Positions 23,613-32,861 of a stretch of DNA of 64,000 nucleotides are shown piece after piece. The stretch spans positions 481,233-545,232 of the forward strand of contig JAVHXV010000002.1 in NCBI GenBank assembly GCA_031119475.1, read 5' to 3'. The translations under genes were made by a program, and so were the position numbers. The notes under the pieces were generated by a model, which was given only the letters and a program-made list of their open reading frames with translations, was not told the origin of the DNA and ran no database searches. The stretch comes from Pedobacter sp. (lineage in GTDB: Bacteria; Bacteroidota; Bacteroidia; Sphingobacteriales; Sphingobacteriaceae). The number at the start of each line of letters is the position of its first letter. The first letter of the stretch is position 1.

Positions 23613-26078
23613 ATGAAGGAAAAAATTGTAAAGGTCATCATGCTTTTATTTATAGGCATGATGGTCACAATTAACGCCATTGCACAAACTAATTTCGCGA
23701 CCCTAAAGGTTGATGAACTTTCTGATGCACAGATCTTGCAGATCATGAAGCAGGCGGAAGTGACAGGGGTAACTACAGTGGCACAATTGGAACAGATGGC
23801 GTTGGCCAGGGGCATGAAAGCTGAAGAAGTCCAAAAATTTAAACTGCGCGCTGAAAAATTAAAGGGGCAGGGATCATCTGTTCAAACGGCCAATAAGCCG
23901 GCGGCAACCGGCCGCGAAAATAGTGAGACCACAGAAGGGGGAGACGTAAACAACCAGACCAGGGAAATACAGAAGGGCCTGCCAATTTTTGGATCCGACC
24001 TATTCCGGAACGGCAACATCACCTTTGAGCCCAATTTGCGTATTGCCACTCCAAAAGGATATATTATTGGCCCCGACGATAAACTGATCATAGACCTGAC
24101 TGGCGATAATGAGGTTACCTATAACCTTGGCGTATCTCCCGAAGGTACCATTGCCATCCCTTATGTTGGCAGAATAGCCTTGGGTGGACTGACCATTGAG
24201 CAGGCCACTTCAAAAATCCGTGCAAACATGCGCGGCACCTATCCGGCATTAGCTTCTGGCAGAACACAACTGGCTGTTAATCTGGGAAACATCAGAAGTA
24301 TAAAAGTGATCATTACGGGCCAGGCCGTCAGAACAGGGACATTTACGGTTTCGTCTTTGTCATCGGTATACAATGCGCTGAGTGCCTCAGGCGGACCAAG
24401 TCAGAACGGATCATTCCGGAACATCCAAGTGATCAGGAACAACAAGATCGTAGCGGTGATCGATGTCTATGATTTTATCCTAAAGGGGATAAAAAAGAAT
24501 GACATCAGACTCGAAGATCAGGATGTGATCAATATCCCGGTGTATAATAAACGGATTGAGGTTTCTGGGGAAGTAAAGCAGCCAGCATTATTTGAACTCG
24601 TGAATGGAGAAACCCTGCAAAATGCAATAGATTTTGCAGGCGGATATACCACCTTGGCCTATCAGGCAAAAATCAAGGTCTTCCAGAATACGGATCGTGA
24701 ACGCCGGATTATGGATATCCCTAATGCTGAATTCAATCGTTATGTGCCAAAAAATGGTGATAAGTTTGTTGTAGAAGCAATCTTAGACCGTTTTGAAAAT
24801 AAGGTAGAGATTTTTGGGTCTGTTTTTAGGCCAGGGGTTTATGAACTCGAAAAAGGACTAACACTGAAGCAATTGATTTTAAAAGCAGATGGGTTAACTG
24901 AAGATGCATTTCTAAATCGGGCGTATATCAACCGCTTCAACCCAGACCAGACACAAAACTTTATCTCTTTTGACCTGGCTAAATTAATGGCGGGAACAAT
25001 TCCAGACATTCCATTGAACCGCGAAGATAAGATTACGATCAATTCCATCTTTGACCTGCGCGAAGAATATACGGTCAGCATCCAAGGTGAAGTGAGGGCC
25101 CCGGGAACATTTCAATATGCAGATAACCTGAAACTTGAAGACGTGATCCAGATGGCCGGAGGATTAAGGGAAGGAGCAACACCGAATAGGATAGAGGTTT
25201 CAAGGAGGGTAAAGAACACCGATGTGAGTTCCTCATCTGCACGGACCGCAGAACTTTTCGTCCTTTCTGTAGATCAGGATCTGAGGATCCTGGACCAGAC
25301 TTTTCAACTCAAGCCTTTTGATATCATTTCTGTCCGAAATTCGGAAGGATATAGCATCCAAAAGCAGGTTAGGATTGAAGGCGAAATCATGTTTCCAGGA
25401 TCGTACACCATCACCAGTAAAGATTATAGGATTTCGGATCTGGTTAAACGAGCTGGCGGGCTGACAACATCAGCTTATGCTGAAGGAGCTTCGCTCAAAA
25501 GGCCTGGCGCTGAAAAGGTAAACCCGGCAGATAAGAATGCCATTAATAACAAAGAGGAAGAGAACAAGAAATTCCTAAATCTGGAGCGTGTACAGGAAAC
25601 TGGTGATAAGGCAGTTGAAAAAGCCAAAGTGAACATGGAACTCGTACAATCTGATCTGGTGGGCATCAACCTGGATAGGATACTCCAAAAACCTTTGTCT
25701 AAACAAGACCTGATCTTAGAGGAAGGCGATATTATTCGGATCCCTAAGCAATTGCAAACGGTTAAGGTTACCGGGGAGGTGCTCAACCCGAACAGCATTG
25801 TGTATTTAACGGGCAAAACTTTGCGTCAATATATCAATGGCGCGGGCGGCTTTACCACGACAGCTTTAACGAGCGGAGTTTATGTGAAGTATGCCAATGG
25901 TTCTGCCGAAGCGGCAAAGAAATTCCTTTTCTTTAATAACTACCCGAAAATTAAACCAGGTGCAGAAATTTTGGTACCAAAAAGACCAGACCGCGAAAAG
26001 TTGACCGCCCAAAGTTGGATCGGCATCGGTACGGGCTTGGCATCTTTAGCTGCCATTATTGTGAGTTTATTAAGGTAG
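23613..26078 (+). CDS. Wza-like polysaccharide export outer-membrane protein with SLBB repeats
   Basis: The protein is a periplasmic/outer-membrane exporter for surface polysaccharide. The product is 821 aa with a signal peptide (about residues 1-25, ending NAIAQ). After a linker it has the Poly_export domain (about 145-240, PKGYIIGPDDKLIIDLTGDNEVTYNLGVSPEGTI in pieces). Several SLBB domains follow (about 245, 310, 395, 490, 595 and 710; each with a VxIxGEV-type start, for example VTGEVLNPNSIVYLTGKTL). A C-terminal helix WIGIGTGLASLAAIIVSLL ends the protein. It has more SLBB units than Wza of E. coli, as is common in Bacteroidota. There is no lipobox. Confidence 0.9.
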   Translation: MKEKIVKVIMLLFIGMMVTINAIAQTNFATLKVDELSDAQILQIMKQAEVTGVTTVAQLEQMALARGMKAEEVQKFKLRAEKLKGQGSSVQTANKPAATGRENSETTEGGDVNNQTREIQKGLPIFGSDLFRNGNITFEPNLRIATPKGYIIGPDDKLIIDLTGDNEVTYNLGVSPEGTIAIPYVGRIALGGLTIEQATSKIRANMRGTYPALASGRTQLAVNLGNIRSIKVIITGQAVRTGTFTVSSLSSVYNALSASGGPSQNGSFRNIQVIRNNKIVAVIDVYDFILKGIKKNDIRLEDQDVINIPVYNKRIEVSGEVKQPALFELVNGETLQNAIDFAGGYTTLAYQAKIKVFQNTDRERRIMDIPNAEFNRYVPKNGDKFVVEAILDRFENKVEIFGSVFRPGVYELEKGLTLKQLILKADGLTEDAFLNRAYINRFNPDQTQNFISFDLAKLMAGTIPDIPLNREDKITINSIFDLREEYTVSIQGEVRAPGTFQYADNLKLEDVIQMAGGLREGATPNRIEVSRRVKNTDVSSSSARTAELFVLSVDQDLRILDQTFQLKPFDIISVRNSEGYSIQKQVRIEGEIMFPGSYTITSKDYRISDLVKRAGGLTTSAYAEGASLKRPGAEKVNPADKNAINNKEEENKKFLNLERVQETGDKAVEKAKVNMELVQSDLVGINLDRILQKPLSKQDLILEEGDIIRIPKQLQTVKVTGEVLNPNSIVYLTGKTLRQYINGAGGFTTTALTSGVYVKYANGSAEAAKKFLFFNNYPKIKPGAEILVPKRPDREKLTAQSWIGIGTGLASLAAIIVSLLR

Positions 26079-26185
26079 GAGAAGTTTAGGTTCAGGGGGC
26101 GTAAGGATATTGGAGAGCGGAAAGCAATCACTTTTGGGAGCAGTCAAAATAACAGGCACCCCAATAAAAAAACGAACGGCAAGAT

Positions 26186-27316
26186 ATGACAACAGAAAGT
26201 CGGCAGGCTACAAATAAGGATGGCGAGGAAGTTTCTTTGAGAGAACTCGTACTTAAGATACAGGAATGGTGGCGCTACCTGTTGTCCAAGTGGCTGGTGA
26301 TTCTGATTTTTGGGATATTGGGCGCAGGTCTGGGATTCGTATATGCCTATTTCAACAAAACTACCTACACAGCGGTTACCACTTTTGTGCTAGAGGAAGA
26401 AGAAAAGGGCAGTGGCTTGAGCAGCCTGGCATCGATGGCGGGTATTGATGTGGGCGGAGGTGGAGGTGGCATTTTTCAGGGCGATAACATCGTTGAACTG
26501 TATAAGTCCAGAAAGATGATCGAAAAGACTTTGCTAAGCGAAGTCGTGATCCAGGGTAAAAAACAATTGCTCATTGACCATTTCATCAACTTTAATAAGC
26601 TAAGGGAAGCTTGGGCAGAGAAGCCCCAACTAAAGGGCATTTCCTTTTCAGCTGCCGATCGGGCGCCAGACGATCAGCTTCAGCCTGAAGACCTCAATTC
26701 TTCGGTTCCTAGATCCCTAAATAACAATACACGGATCAAAGATAGCATCATGGGTGTCATTGTAGATGACATCAATACCCATTACCTCAACGTGGGCAAG
26801 CCCGATAAAAAATTAAGCATCATCAAGGCCGAAGTGAAGTCGACAGACGAGGCCTTCGCCAAAGCTTTCAACGATCAGATCGTAAAGAACGTGAACGATT
26901 TTTATGTGCTCACCAAAACCAAGAAATCCCTGACGAACGTAACGATCCTACAGCACAAGACCGATTCTGTAAGGGCCGGAATGTACGGTTCTATTTATTC
27001 TGCCGCTGCCATTGCAGATGCTACGCCCAATTTAAACCCAACCCGTCAGGCACAACGAGTGGCTCCAATGCAACGTTCGCAGTTTTCGGCCGAAGCCAAT
27101 AGGATCATGCTTGGCGAATTGGCAAAAAACCTGGAAATGTCGAAAATGGCCCTATTGAAGGAAACACCTTTGATACAGGTGGTAGATGAGCCGATTTTCC
27201 CGCTGCCAAAGGAAAGATTTGGAAAATTGAAGGGAATTATTTTGGGGGGATTTCTTTTTGGGTTCTTTGCGGCGTTGGTATTGATCTTTAAGAAAATTTT
27301 ATCATTTAATACCTAA
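26186..27316 (+). CDS. Wzz-like polysaccharide co-polymerase (chain-length determinant) without kinase
   Basis: This 376-aa inner-membrane protein has the Wzz topology: a cytoplasmic N-terminus, helix 1 (about residues 36-57, KWLVILIFGILGAGLGFVYAYF), a large periplasmic domain, and helix 2 (about 350-370, GIILGGFLFGFFAALVLIF). The first helix is followed by YTAVTTFVLEEEEKG, a common Wzz feature, and a Gly-rich GGGGGG segment. It would set polymer length with Wzx/Wzy. No Walker motif or Tyr cluster is present after helix 2, so this is not a Wzc-type kinase. Confidence 0.88.
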   Translation: MTTESRQATNKDGEEVSLRELVLKIQEWWRYLLSKWLVILIFGILGAGLGFVYAYFNKTTYTAVTTFVLEEEEKGSGLSSLASMAGIDVGGGGGGIFQGDNIVELYKSRKMIEKTLLSEVVIQGKKQLLIDHFINFNKLREAWAEKPQLKGISFSAADRAPDDQLQPEDLNSSVPRSLNNNTRIKDSIMGVIVDDINTHYLNVGKPDKKLSIIKAEVKSTDEAFAKAFNDQIVKNVNDFYVLTKTKKSLTNVTILQHKTDSVRAGMYGSIYSAAAIADATPNLNPTRQAQRVAPMQRSQFSAEANRIMLGELAKNLEMSKMALLKETPLIQVVDEPIFPLPKERFGKLKGIILGGFLFGFFAALVLIFKKILSFNT

Positions 27317-27339
27317 CCCCACCAATAATCAATTTTAGA

Positions 27340-28368
27340 ATGGTTGAAAATATAAGAAACAGGACATACATCATCGCAGAAGTTGGGGTAAACCACAATG
27401 GCAGTGTTGATATTGCTTTGGAACTGATCGAAAAGGCAAAAGAAATAGGTGTGGATTGTGTGAAGTTTCAAACATTCAAGGCTAGCCAGATCGTTACACA
27501 AACTTCTCCAAAAGCAAATTATCAGATGAAGGTTACGGATAAAAACGAATCCCAATTTGATATGCTCAAAAAATTGGAACTGGAAAGGGCTGATTATGTC
27601 CAACTGTTAAAAAGGTGCAAGGAATTGGAAATCGATTTTCTTTCTACCCCCTATAATAAAGAAGATGTAGATTTTTTGGAATCGCTTGATGTGGTTGGCT
27701 ATAAGATCGCATCTGGCCAGTTGACAGAGCTCCCGTTCCTGAATTATGTGGCCAGCAAGCAAAAGCAGATGATCATCTCTACCGGGATGGCCAATATAGC
27801 CGACGTTTTTTCGGCGGTAGAAGAAATCAGGAGCACAGGCAACCATAACATCATTGTTCTGCAGTGTACCACAAACTATCCATCGAAAATAGAAGACGCG
27901 AACCTGATGGCCATGTTGAGCATGAAGGAAGCCTGCAAGGTCAGGGTTGGATATTCAGACCATGTTGAAAACAACTATGCCTGCTTTGCGGCCACCGCAC
28001 TTGGGGCCGAAATTGTAGAAAAGCATTTTACGCTGGACAGAAATATGGAAGGCCCAGACCACTCCTCTTCACTAAACCCTTCAGAATTTAAAGAGCTGGT
28101 TTTGGGGATCAGGAATATAGAAATGGCACTGGGAAGTGGATTAAAGGTTCCTTCGAAGATCGAATCTGAAAATGCCTACGGGATGAAAAGAAGCCTTGTC
28201 GCCTTAAAAGATCTGAAAGCAGGTGAAGTACTCCGAGAAGAGTTTATAGGATTTAAGCGTCCGTTTTCGGGACTGTCTCCAAATATGTTGAACCAGGTAA
28301 TCGGAAAAAAATTAACAAAAGATGTGGTAGCTGATGAAGCCCTACAATATGGGTCAATTGCATGGTAA
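27340..28368 (+). CDS. NeuB-type nonulosonic acid synthase
   Basis: The protein belongs to the sialic/legionaminic/pseudaminic acid synthase family, which condenses phosphoenolpyruvate with a six-carbon amino sugar to a nine-carbon 2-keto acid. The product is 342 aa with AEVGVNHNG (residues 13-21), KFQTFKAS, DFLSTPYN, KIASGQLTELPFL, LQCTTNYPS, GYSDH, and EKHFTLDRNMEGPDHSSSL. A C-terminal SAF/antifreeze-like domain runs from about 280 to 340 (MKRSLVALKDLKAGEVL). Which sugar it accepts cannot be told by eye. No NeuC-type epimerase lies nearby, and the neighbouring genes are not those of the standard sialic acid route. Confidence 0.88.
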   Translation: MVENIRNRTYIIAEVGVNHNGSVDIALELIEKAKEIGVDCVKFQTFKASQIVTQTSPKANYQMKVTDKNESQFDMLKKLELERADYVQLLKRCKELEIDFLSTPYNKEDVDFLESLDVVGYKIASGQLTELPFLNYVASKQKQMIISTGMANIADVFSAVEEIRSTGNHNIIVLQCTTNYPSKIEDANLMAMLSMKEACKVRVGYSDHVENNYACFAATALGAEIVEKHFTLDRNMEGPDHSSSLNPSEFKELVLGIRNIEMALGSGLKVPSKIESENAYGMKRSLVALKDLKAGEVLREEFIGFKRPFSGLSPNMLNQVIGKKLTKDVVADEALQYGSIAW

Positions 28369-28811
28369 AAACAGACCAAACAGAAATCAGGGCAGTTTCT
28401 GAGCGAGATCAGGAAGTGATCAAAAAATTCCTATCTGAAGCGGGAACATCGCTCCAGACCTTCAGGTATTTTGAGCGGCGTGATTTCGATGTCTTGAAAA
28501 ACCATGTGGTTACTGCCATTTTATTTTTTAATGGCGAGCCGGTTGGTTATGGCCACTTGGATGCAGAAAAGGATAGGGTATGGCTTGGCGTAGCGATTGG
28601 GGAGGGGCACCTCGGCAAGGGATTAGGTTCGAAAGTGGTCAGCTTCCTGCTCAACAGAGCTAAAGCGGAACATATAAAAATAGTGAGCTTAAGTGTTGAT
28701 GTGACCAATCTGGCAGCCATTTCCCTGTATAAAAGACTTGGTTTTGAGGTCATCAGGAACCTAAACGAAAATGTATATTTAATGGAGTGCAAAACAGACG
28801 CCCAATGTTAG
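28362..28811 (+). CDS. GNAT family N-acetyltransferase
   Basis: This 149-aa acetyltransferase has the acetyl-CoA pyrophosphate loop GHLGKGLGSKVVSFLL (about residues 86-101) and the C-terminal SVDVTNLAAISLYKRLGFEVI typical of GNAT enzymes. Between a NeuB-type synthase and an isomerase gene, a likely job is N-acetylation of an amino sugar, analogous to PseH in the pseudaminic acid route. The substrate is inferred from context only. It overlaps the synthase gene by seven bases and the next gene by seven. Confidence 0.82.
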   Translation: MVKTDQTEIRAVSERDQEVIKKFLSEAGTSLQTFRYFERRDFDVLKNHVVTAILFFNGEPVGYGHLDAEKDRVWLGVAIGEGHLGKGLGSKVVSFLLNRAKAEHIKIVSLSVDVTNLAAISLYKRLGFEVIRNLNENVYLMECKTDAQC

Positions 28812-29653
28812 AAATCTATATCAGTTCTCTTGCTTTTTTAGGAGAAAGCCCTGAAAATATAGTCAAAATGGCAAAAGCCAATGACCTGAACATCGAATTT
28901 AGTTCGGGAATGGACTATAGGGAAGATATGGAAGACTTTTATCTGGGGACCGATCTCAAAAGGATACTCCATAACTACTTTCCAGCCCCAAAAATTCCTT
29001 TTGTACTAAATTTGGCCAGTAAGGATACCGAGATCAGGCAAAAATCTATTGCACATTGCATCAATGGGTTAATCCTGTCAAAAAAATCAGGGAGCACTTT
29101 TTTTGCCGCGCATGCCGGATTTTGCATTGATCCAGATCCTAATGAACTTGGTAAAAGAATTAAATATAGTGCAACTTTTGACCGGGAAGAACACAGGCAA
29201 CTATTCTTGGACTCGGTGAGGCTGATCTTGAAAAAAGCCCAAGAACTAGCGGTAGATTTCCTGATCGAAAATAATGTAATTGCCAGTTTCAACATTATTG
29301 ATGGTCAAAATCCATTGTTGTGCTGCGAAAGTGGAGAGATCAGCTGGCTCTTCAGTGAAATTGAACATCAAAGATTGGGACTGTTGCTGGATACCGCACA
29401 CCTGAAGGTAAGCTGTCAGACCTTATCCCTGGACTTAAACGAAGAACTGAACAAAATTGAGCCATTTATCAGGGCTGTTCACCATAGCGATAATGATGGC
29501 GCAGCTGATAGCAATGAAAAATTGGATACCGGATATTGGTTCCTTCCATCACTCAAAAAATATAGCCACCTTCCCCAAGTTTTGGAAGTAAAGAAAATCA
29601 ACTTAGAAGAAATAAGCGAACAAGTAAAATTGCTGCAACAAAATGAATATTAA
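28805..29653 (+). CDS. Xylose-isomerase-like TIM-barrel sugar isomerase/epimerase
   Basis: The 282-aa protein belongs to the AP-endonuclease-2/sugar phosphate isomerase-epimerase fold. The metal-ligand pattern is visible: Glu155 in IENN, Asp196 and His199 in DTAHL, His226-His227 in HHSDNDG, and Glu261 in LEVKK. These enzymes isomerise or epimerise sugars or act on keto sugars. In this cassette it could take the place of the missing NeuC/LegG-type epimerase that normally supplies the synthase with a free sugar; that is inference. I chose ATG 28805 over an upstream GTG, because it overlaps the GNAT stop by only seven bases. Confidence 0.8.
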   Translation: MLEIYISSLAFLGESPENIVKMAKANDLNIEFSSGMDYREDMEDFYLGTDLKRILHNYFPAPKIPFVLNLASKDTEIRQKSIAHCINGLILSKKSGSTFFAAHAGFCIDPDPNELGKRIKYSATFDREEHRQLFLDSVRLILKKAQELAVDFLIENNVIASFNIIDGQNPLLCCESGEISWLFSEIEHQRLGLLLDTAHLKVSCQTLSLDLNEELNKIEPFIRAVHHSDNDGAADSNEKLDTGYWFLPSLKKYSHLPQVLEVKKINLEEISEQVKLLQQNEY

Positions 29654-31085
29654 TACATTAAAGGTTAAAGTAGACGATAAAGTTAAACAGGCCCTGGTGG
29701 TTTTGAACGAGACAGGCTTGGGGACGCTTTTTGTAACCGATGGCAATGATAAATTAGTAGGTGTACTTACTGATGGAGACATTAGAAGGGCATTGTTAAC
29801 AGGTAACGGCCTAGATGAGCCCATTGTATCGGTGATGAACACCAACTATACGGCCCTGCCCATCGAAACAGACAATGCGGTTATTTTGGAGGCGATCAAT
29901 TCCAATATTAAAATTATCCCATTGATAGATGCTAGCCATAAATTGATAGACTACGCCTCGATCAATAAGATCAGGAGAATTTCTGTTGCAGCGCCATTGC
30001 TGAACGGAAACGAATTGGCCTATGTAACCGATTGTATCAAAACGAACTGGATTTCTTCACAAGGGAAATATGTAAGGGAATTTGAACAGCTGTTTACAGC
30101 ATACCATCAGGGCCGGAAATCGTTGGCGGTAAGCAACGGCACGGTAGCACTCCACCTGGCATTGGAAGCCTTGAATATTGGCCCTGGCGATGAGGTAATT
30201 GTGCCCGATCTAACATTTGCCGCCTCGGTAAACTCCATCATCTATACGGGCGCAACCCCGGTGTTGGTCGATGTTGAACAGGATTCATGGAATATCGACC
30301 TGAAGAAGGCCGAAGCACTCCTTACCCCAAATACCCGTGCGATTATGCCGGTGCATTTGTACGGCAACCCATGTAACATGGATGAGCTCTGCAGATTTGC
30401 GGAAAAACATAAGCTGTTGATCATCGAAGATTGTGCGGAGGCCCTGGGAAGCTACTACAATGGAAAATCTGTAGGCACCTTTGGAGATGTGGCCACGTAC
30501 AGCTTTTATGGGAACAAAACCATCACCACTGGTGAAGGCGGAATGGTTGTTTTTAAGGACGATCAAGTGGCTGATCGTGCAGCGATGCTACGCGACCATG
30601 GAATGGAAAAAACCAGGAGATATTGGCATGCCGAAGTAGGCTATAACTATCGCCTGACCAACCTACAGGCCGCCATCGGCGTAGCCCAATTCGAGCGGTT
30701 GGATGAATTTGTTTCGGCAAAAAGGAACATTGCCAATACCTATAACCAAACCTTGTCAAAGATTAACTATTTTCAGATTCCCGACGAGAAGGAAGGGGCA
30801 GTTAATTCCTATTGGCTATACACCTTTATGGTCAGGCCGGAAGCACCGTTCAAGAGAGATGAACTGATCGATTATCTCCATCTCGAAGGAGTAGAGACCC
30901 GGCCTGTGTTTTTTCCGATGCACCACATGCCACCATACCAAAAATTTGGGAAGCCGGAAGACCTCACGGTGTCGGCCCAGCTTTCGCAATGTGGCATGAG
31001 CTTGCCATCGTCGGTAAACCTGACCAAGATAGAACTTGACCACATCTGTAATGCAATAAAAGGTTTTATAAAGAAATTTGATTAA
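29643..31085 (+). CDS. CBS-domain pair fused to a DegT/DnrJ/EryC1 sugar aminotransferase
   Basis: The product is 480 aa in two parts. Residues about 1-115 form two CBS motifs (GTLFVTDGNDKLVGVLTDGDIRRAL, read in pieces, then a weaker second copy around IIPLIDASHKLIDYASI). Residues about 116-478 are a PLP-dependent sugar aminotransferase with WISSQGKYV, SNGTVALHLAL, IEDCAEALGS and GNKTITTGEGG, where Lys292 binds PLP. The aminotransferase part resembles GDP-perosamine synthase (RfbE/Per). CBS pairs usually sense adenine nucleotides, and in nonulosonate loci they are normally fused to a nucleotidyltransferase (PtmE), not to DegT. The overlap with the TIM-barrel gene (11 bases) shows one operon. 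Confidence 0.85.
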   Translation: MNINTLKVKVDDKVKQALVVLNETGLGTLFVTDGNDKLVGVLTDGDIRRALLTGNGLDEPIVSVMNTNYTALPIETDNAVILEAINSNIKIIPLIDASHKLIDYASINKIRRISVAAPLLNGNELAYVTDCIKTNWISSQGKYVREFEQLFTAYHQGRKSLAVSNGTVALHLALEALNIGPGDEVIVPDLTFAASVNSIIYTGATPVLVDVEQDSWNIDLKKAEALLTPNTRAIMPVHLYGNPCNMDELCRFAEKHKLLIIEDCAEALGSYYNGKSVGTFGDVATYSFYGNKTITTGEGGMVVFKDDQVADRAAMLRDHGMEKTRRYWHAEVGYNYRLTNLQAAIGVAQFERLDEFVSAKRNIANTYNQTLSKINYFQIPDEKEGAVNSYWLYTFMVRPEAPFKRDELIDYLHLEGVETRPVFFPMHHMPPYQKFGKPEDLTVSAQLSQCGMSLPSSVNLTKIELDHICNAIKGFIKKFD

Positions 31086-31086
31086 A

Positions 31087-32097
31087 ATGAAAATATTGAT
31101 AATTGGCCTGGGTTCTATGGGCAAACGTAGGATCAGAAACCTTAAAGCCTTGAATATAGCAGAAATACAGGGATTTGATCCTCGGCCAGACCGGAGAAAA
31201 GAGGCGGAAGAATTGTACGGCATCCAAACCTATCCAACCTTTGATGAGGCTGTTGCACATCAATTTGATGCTTTTGTCATCTCTGTACCGCCAGATATCC
31301 ATCATATTTACATGAAACTGGCCATTGAACACGGACTGCCCTTTTTTGTGGAAGCGAGTGTGGTAGATGACGATATGGATCTCATTATCAAAGGTGTTGA
31401 GGAAAAGGGGATACTGGCAGCACCATCTTCTACCATGATTTTTCACCCTGCCATTAAAAAGATCATGTCCTTTGTAAAAGATGGAACTTTGGGAAAAATT
31501 ACCAATATCATTTATCACTCTGGACAATATCTACCAGATTGGCATGTCTATGAAAGCGTAAAGGAATTTTATGTTTCCAATAAAGCTACCGGTGGGGCAA
31601 GGGAAATCGTACCATTTGAACTGACATGGTTGGTGAAATTATTGGGTTTCCCAACAGCGGTTTCAGGTCTATATAAAAAGACAATCGCCATTGAAGGTGC
31701 TGAAGAAATAGATGATACCTATAATGCATTATTTGATTATGGCGCTTTCATCCTTAACCTGACCATCGATGTTGTTTCGAGGGTGGCTACCAGAAAGCTG
31801 CTGGTCAATGGAGCAGAAGGCCAGTTGCAATGGGATTGGAATGATGACTTTGTAACGGTGTATACACCTGGTTCAGGAAGCGTGAAACATCATTTCAGCG
31901 TGATCGAAGCCCAGGAAGGATACAACAAGAACATCACCGAGCAGATGTATATCGAAGAAATGGATACTTTTATACAATCCGTAAATAAAAAACAGCCATT
32001 TGTAAACGACTTGCGCCAAGACCACAAAGTGCTAAAACTATTGTACGCCCTAGAAGAGTCAAGTGATCAATCAAAAACAATTGAAATCAAGTGGTAG
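31087..32097 (+). CDS. Gfo/Idh/MocA family sugar oxidoreductase
   Basis: This NAD(P)-dependent sugar oxidoreductase is 336 aa. The Rossmann start ILIIGLGSMGKRRIRNL (residues 3-19) is followed by VISVPPDIHHIY, FVEASVVDDD (in place of the usual EKP lysine motif), and a beta-sheet C-terminal domain (about 125-300). Related enzymes oxidise a sugar hydroxyl or reduce a keto sugar in amino-sugar synthesis. The usual EKPL lysine motif is not obvious here (FVEAS), so activity should not be assumed. I chose ATG 31087 over the in-frame TTG at 31078. Overlap with the next gene is seven bases. Confidence 0.82.
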   Translation: MKILIIGLGSMGKRRIRNLKALNIAEIQGFDPRPDRRKEAEELYGIQTYPTFDEAVAHQFDAFVISVPPDIHHIYMKLAIEHGLPFFVEASVVDDDMDLIIKGVEEKGILAAPSSTMIFHPAIKKIMSFVKDGTLGKITNIIYHSGQYLPDWHVYESVKEFYVSNKATGGAREIVPFELTWLVKLLGFPTAVSGLYKKTIAIEGAEEIDDTYNALFDYGAFILNLTIDVVSRVATRKLLVNGAEGQLQWDWNDDFVTVYTPGSGSVKHHFSVIEAQEGYNKNITEQMYIEEMDTFIQSVNKKQPFVNDLRQDHKVLKLLYALEESSDQSKTIEIKW

Positions 32098-32861
32098 GCA
32101 TTCTATTTACAGCAAGGTTGGGGTCGAGCAGGCTTTCGAGAAAACATCTCTTTGAGGCGGGGGGCCGAACGTTTATCGAATGGTTAACCGGACGTTTTAT
32201 CCGCGAGTTTAAAACTGAAATCGAAAATGGCGCGGTAAAACTGGTCTTGGCCACTTCAGACCAGCCAGAAAACAATGCTTTCCAACAGGTATTGGACCCA
32301 CTTGGTGTAGATGTATTTTACGGCGCCGTTTCAAACATCCCACAGCGGCACCTGAGCTGTGCACAAAAGTTTAAGATGGACCAGATCATCTCGATAGATG
32401 GTGATGATATCTTGTGCTCGACCCAGGCCGCCAGAAAAATCTTTGAAACCTTTACCAAGGGGACAACGAGTGATATTGTAGAAACGGCCGGCCTTCCATT
32501 GGGCATGAACTGTTCTGGTTATACGGTAGCCTATCTTGATCGGTCCCTGAAGAATTACCAGCAAGAAAAAATAGAAACAGGCTGGGGCAGGGTCTTTATC
32601 GATCCCAAGAAAGAAATCATCAAATGTGGCAACCATGATATTTACGACAAACTGCGCTTGACACTTGATTATGAAGATGACATGCTGTTTTTTACCGCTG
32701 TCATTAATTTTCTTGGAGATAAGGTTATGGATATCGACGACGAAGATCTGATCAGTACGATCAGGGCAAATAAATTTGATGAAATAAACAATCACCTTTT
32801 TGATGTGTATTGGGAGAATTTTAATTCACTAAAAGCCGAGGAACAGCGAAATGAAAAATGA
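32091..32861 (+). CDS. SpsF/NeuA-like cytidylyltransferase
   Basis: The 256-aa product starts at a GTG and begins VGILFTARLGSSRLSRKHL, the CTP-binding signature of CMP-sugar synthetases (ARxGSxRLxxK). It continues with VLATSDQPENN, IISIDGDDILC with acidic metal ligands, and an LTLDYEDDMLFFTAVINFL tail like SpsF. It should activate an acid sugar as CMP-sugar. The SpsF type is shorter in signature than NeuA and lacks its C-terminal domain. With the NeuB-type synthase 4 kb upstream it completes synthesis and activation of an acidic sugar. The GTG is chosen because the motif starts right after it. Confidence 0.82.
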   Translation: MVGILFTARLGSSRLSRKHLFEAGGRTFIEWLTGRFIREFKTEIENGAVKLVLATSDQPENNAFQQVLDPLGVDVFYGAVSNIPQRHLSCAQKFKMDQIISIDGDDILCSTQAARKIFETFTKGTTSDIVETAGLPLGMNCSGYTVAYLDRSLKNYQQEKIETGWGRVFIDPKKEIIKCGNHDIYDKLRLTLDYEDDMLFFTAVINFLGDKVMDIDDEDLISTIRANKFDEINNHLFDVYWENFNSLKAEEQRNEK

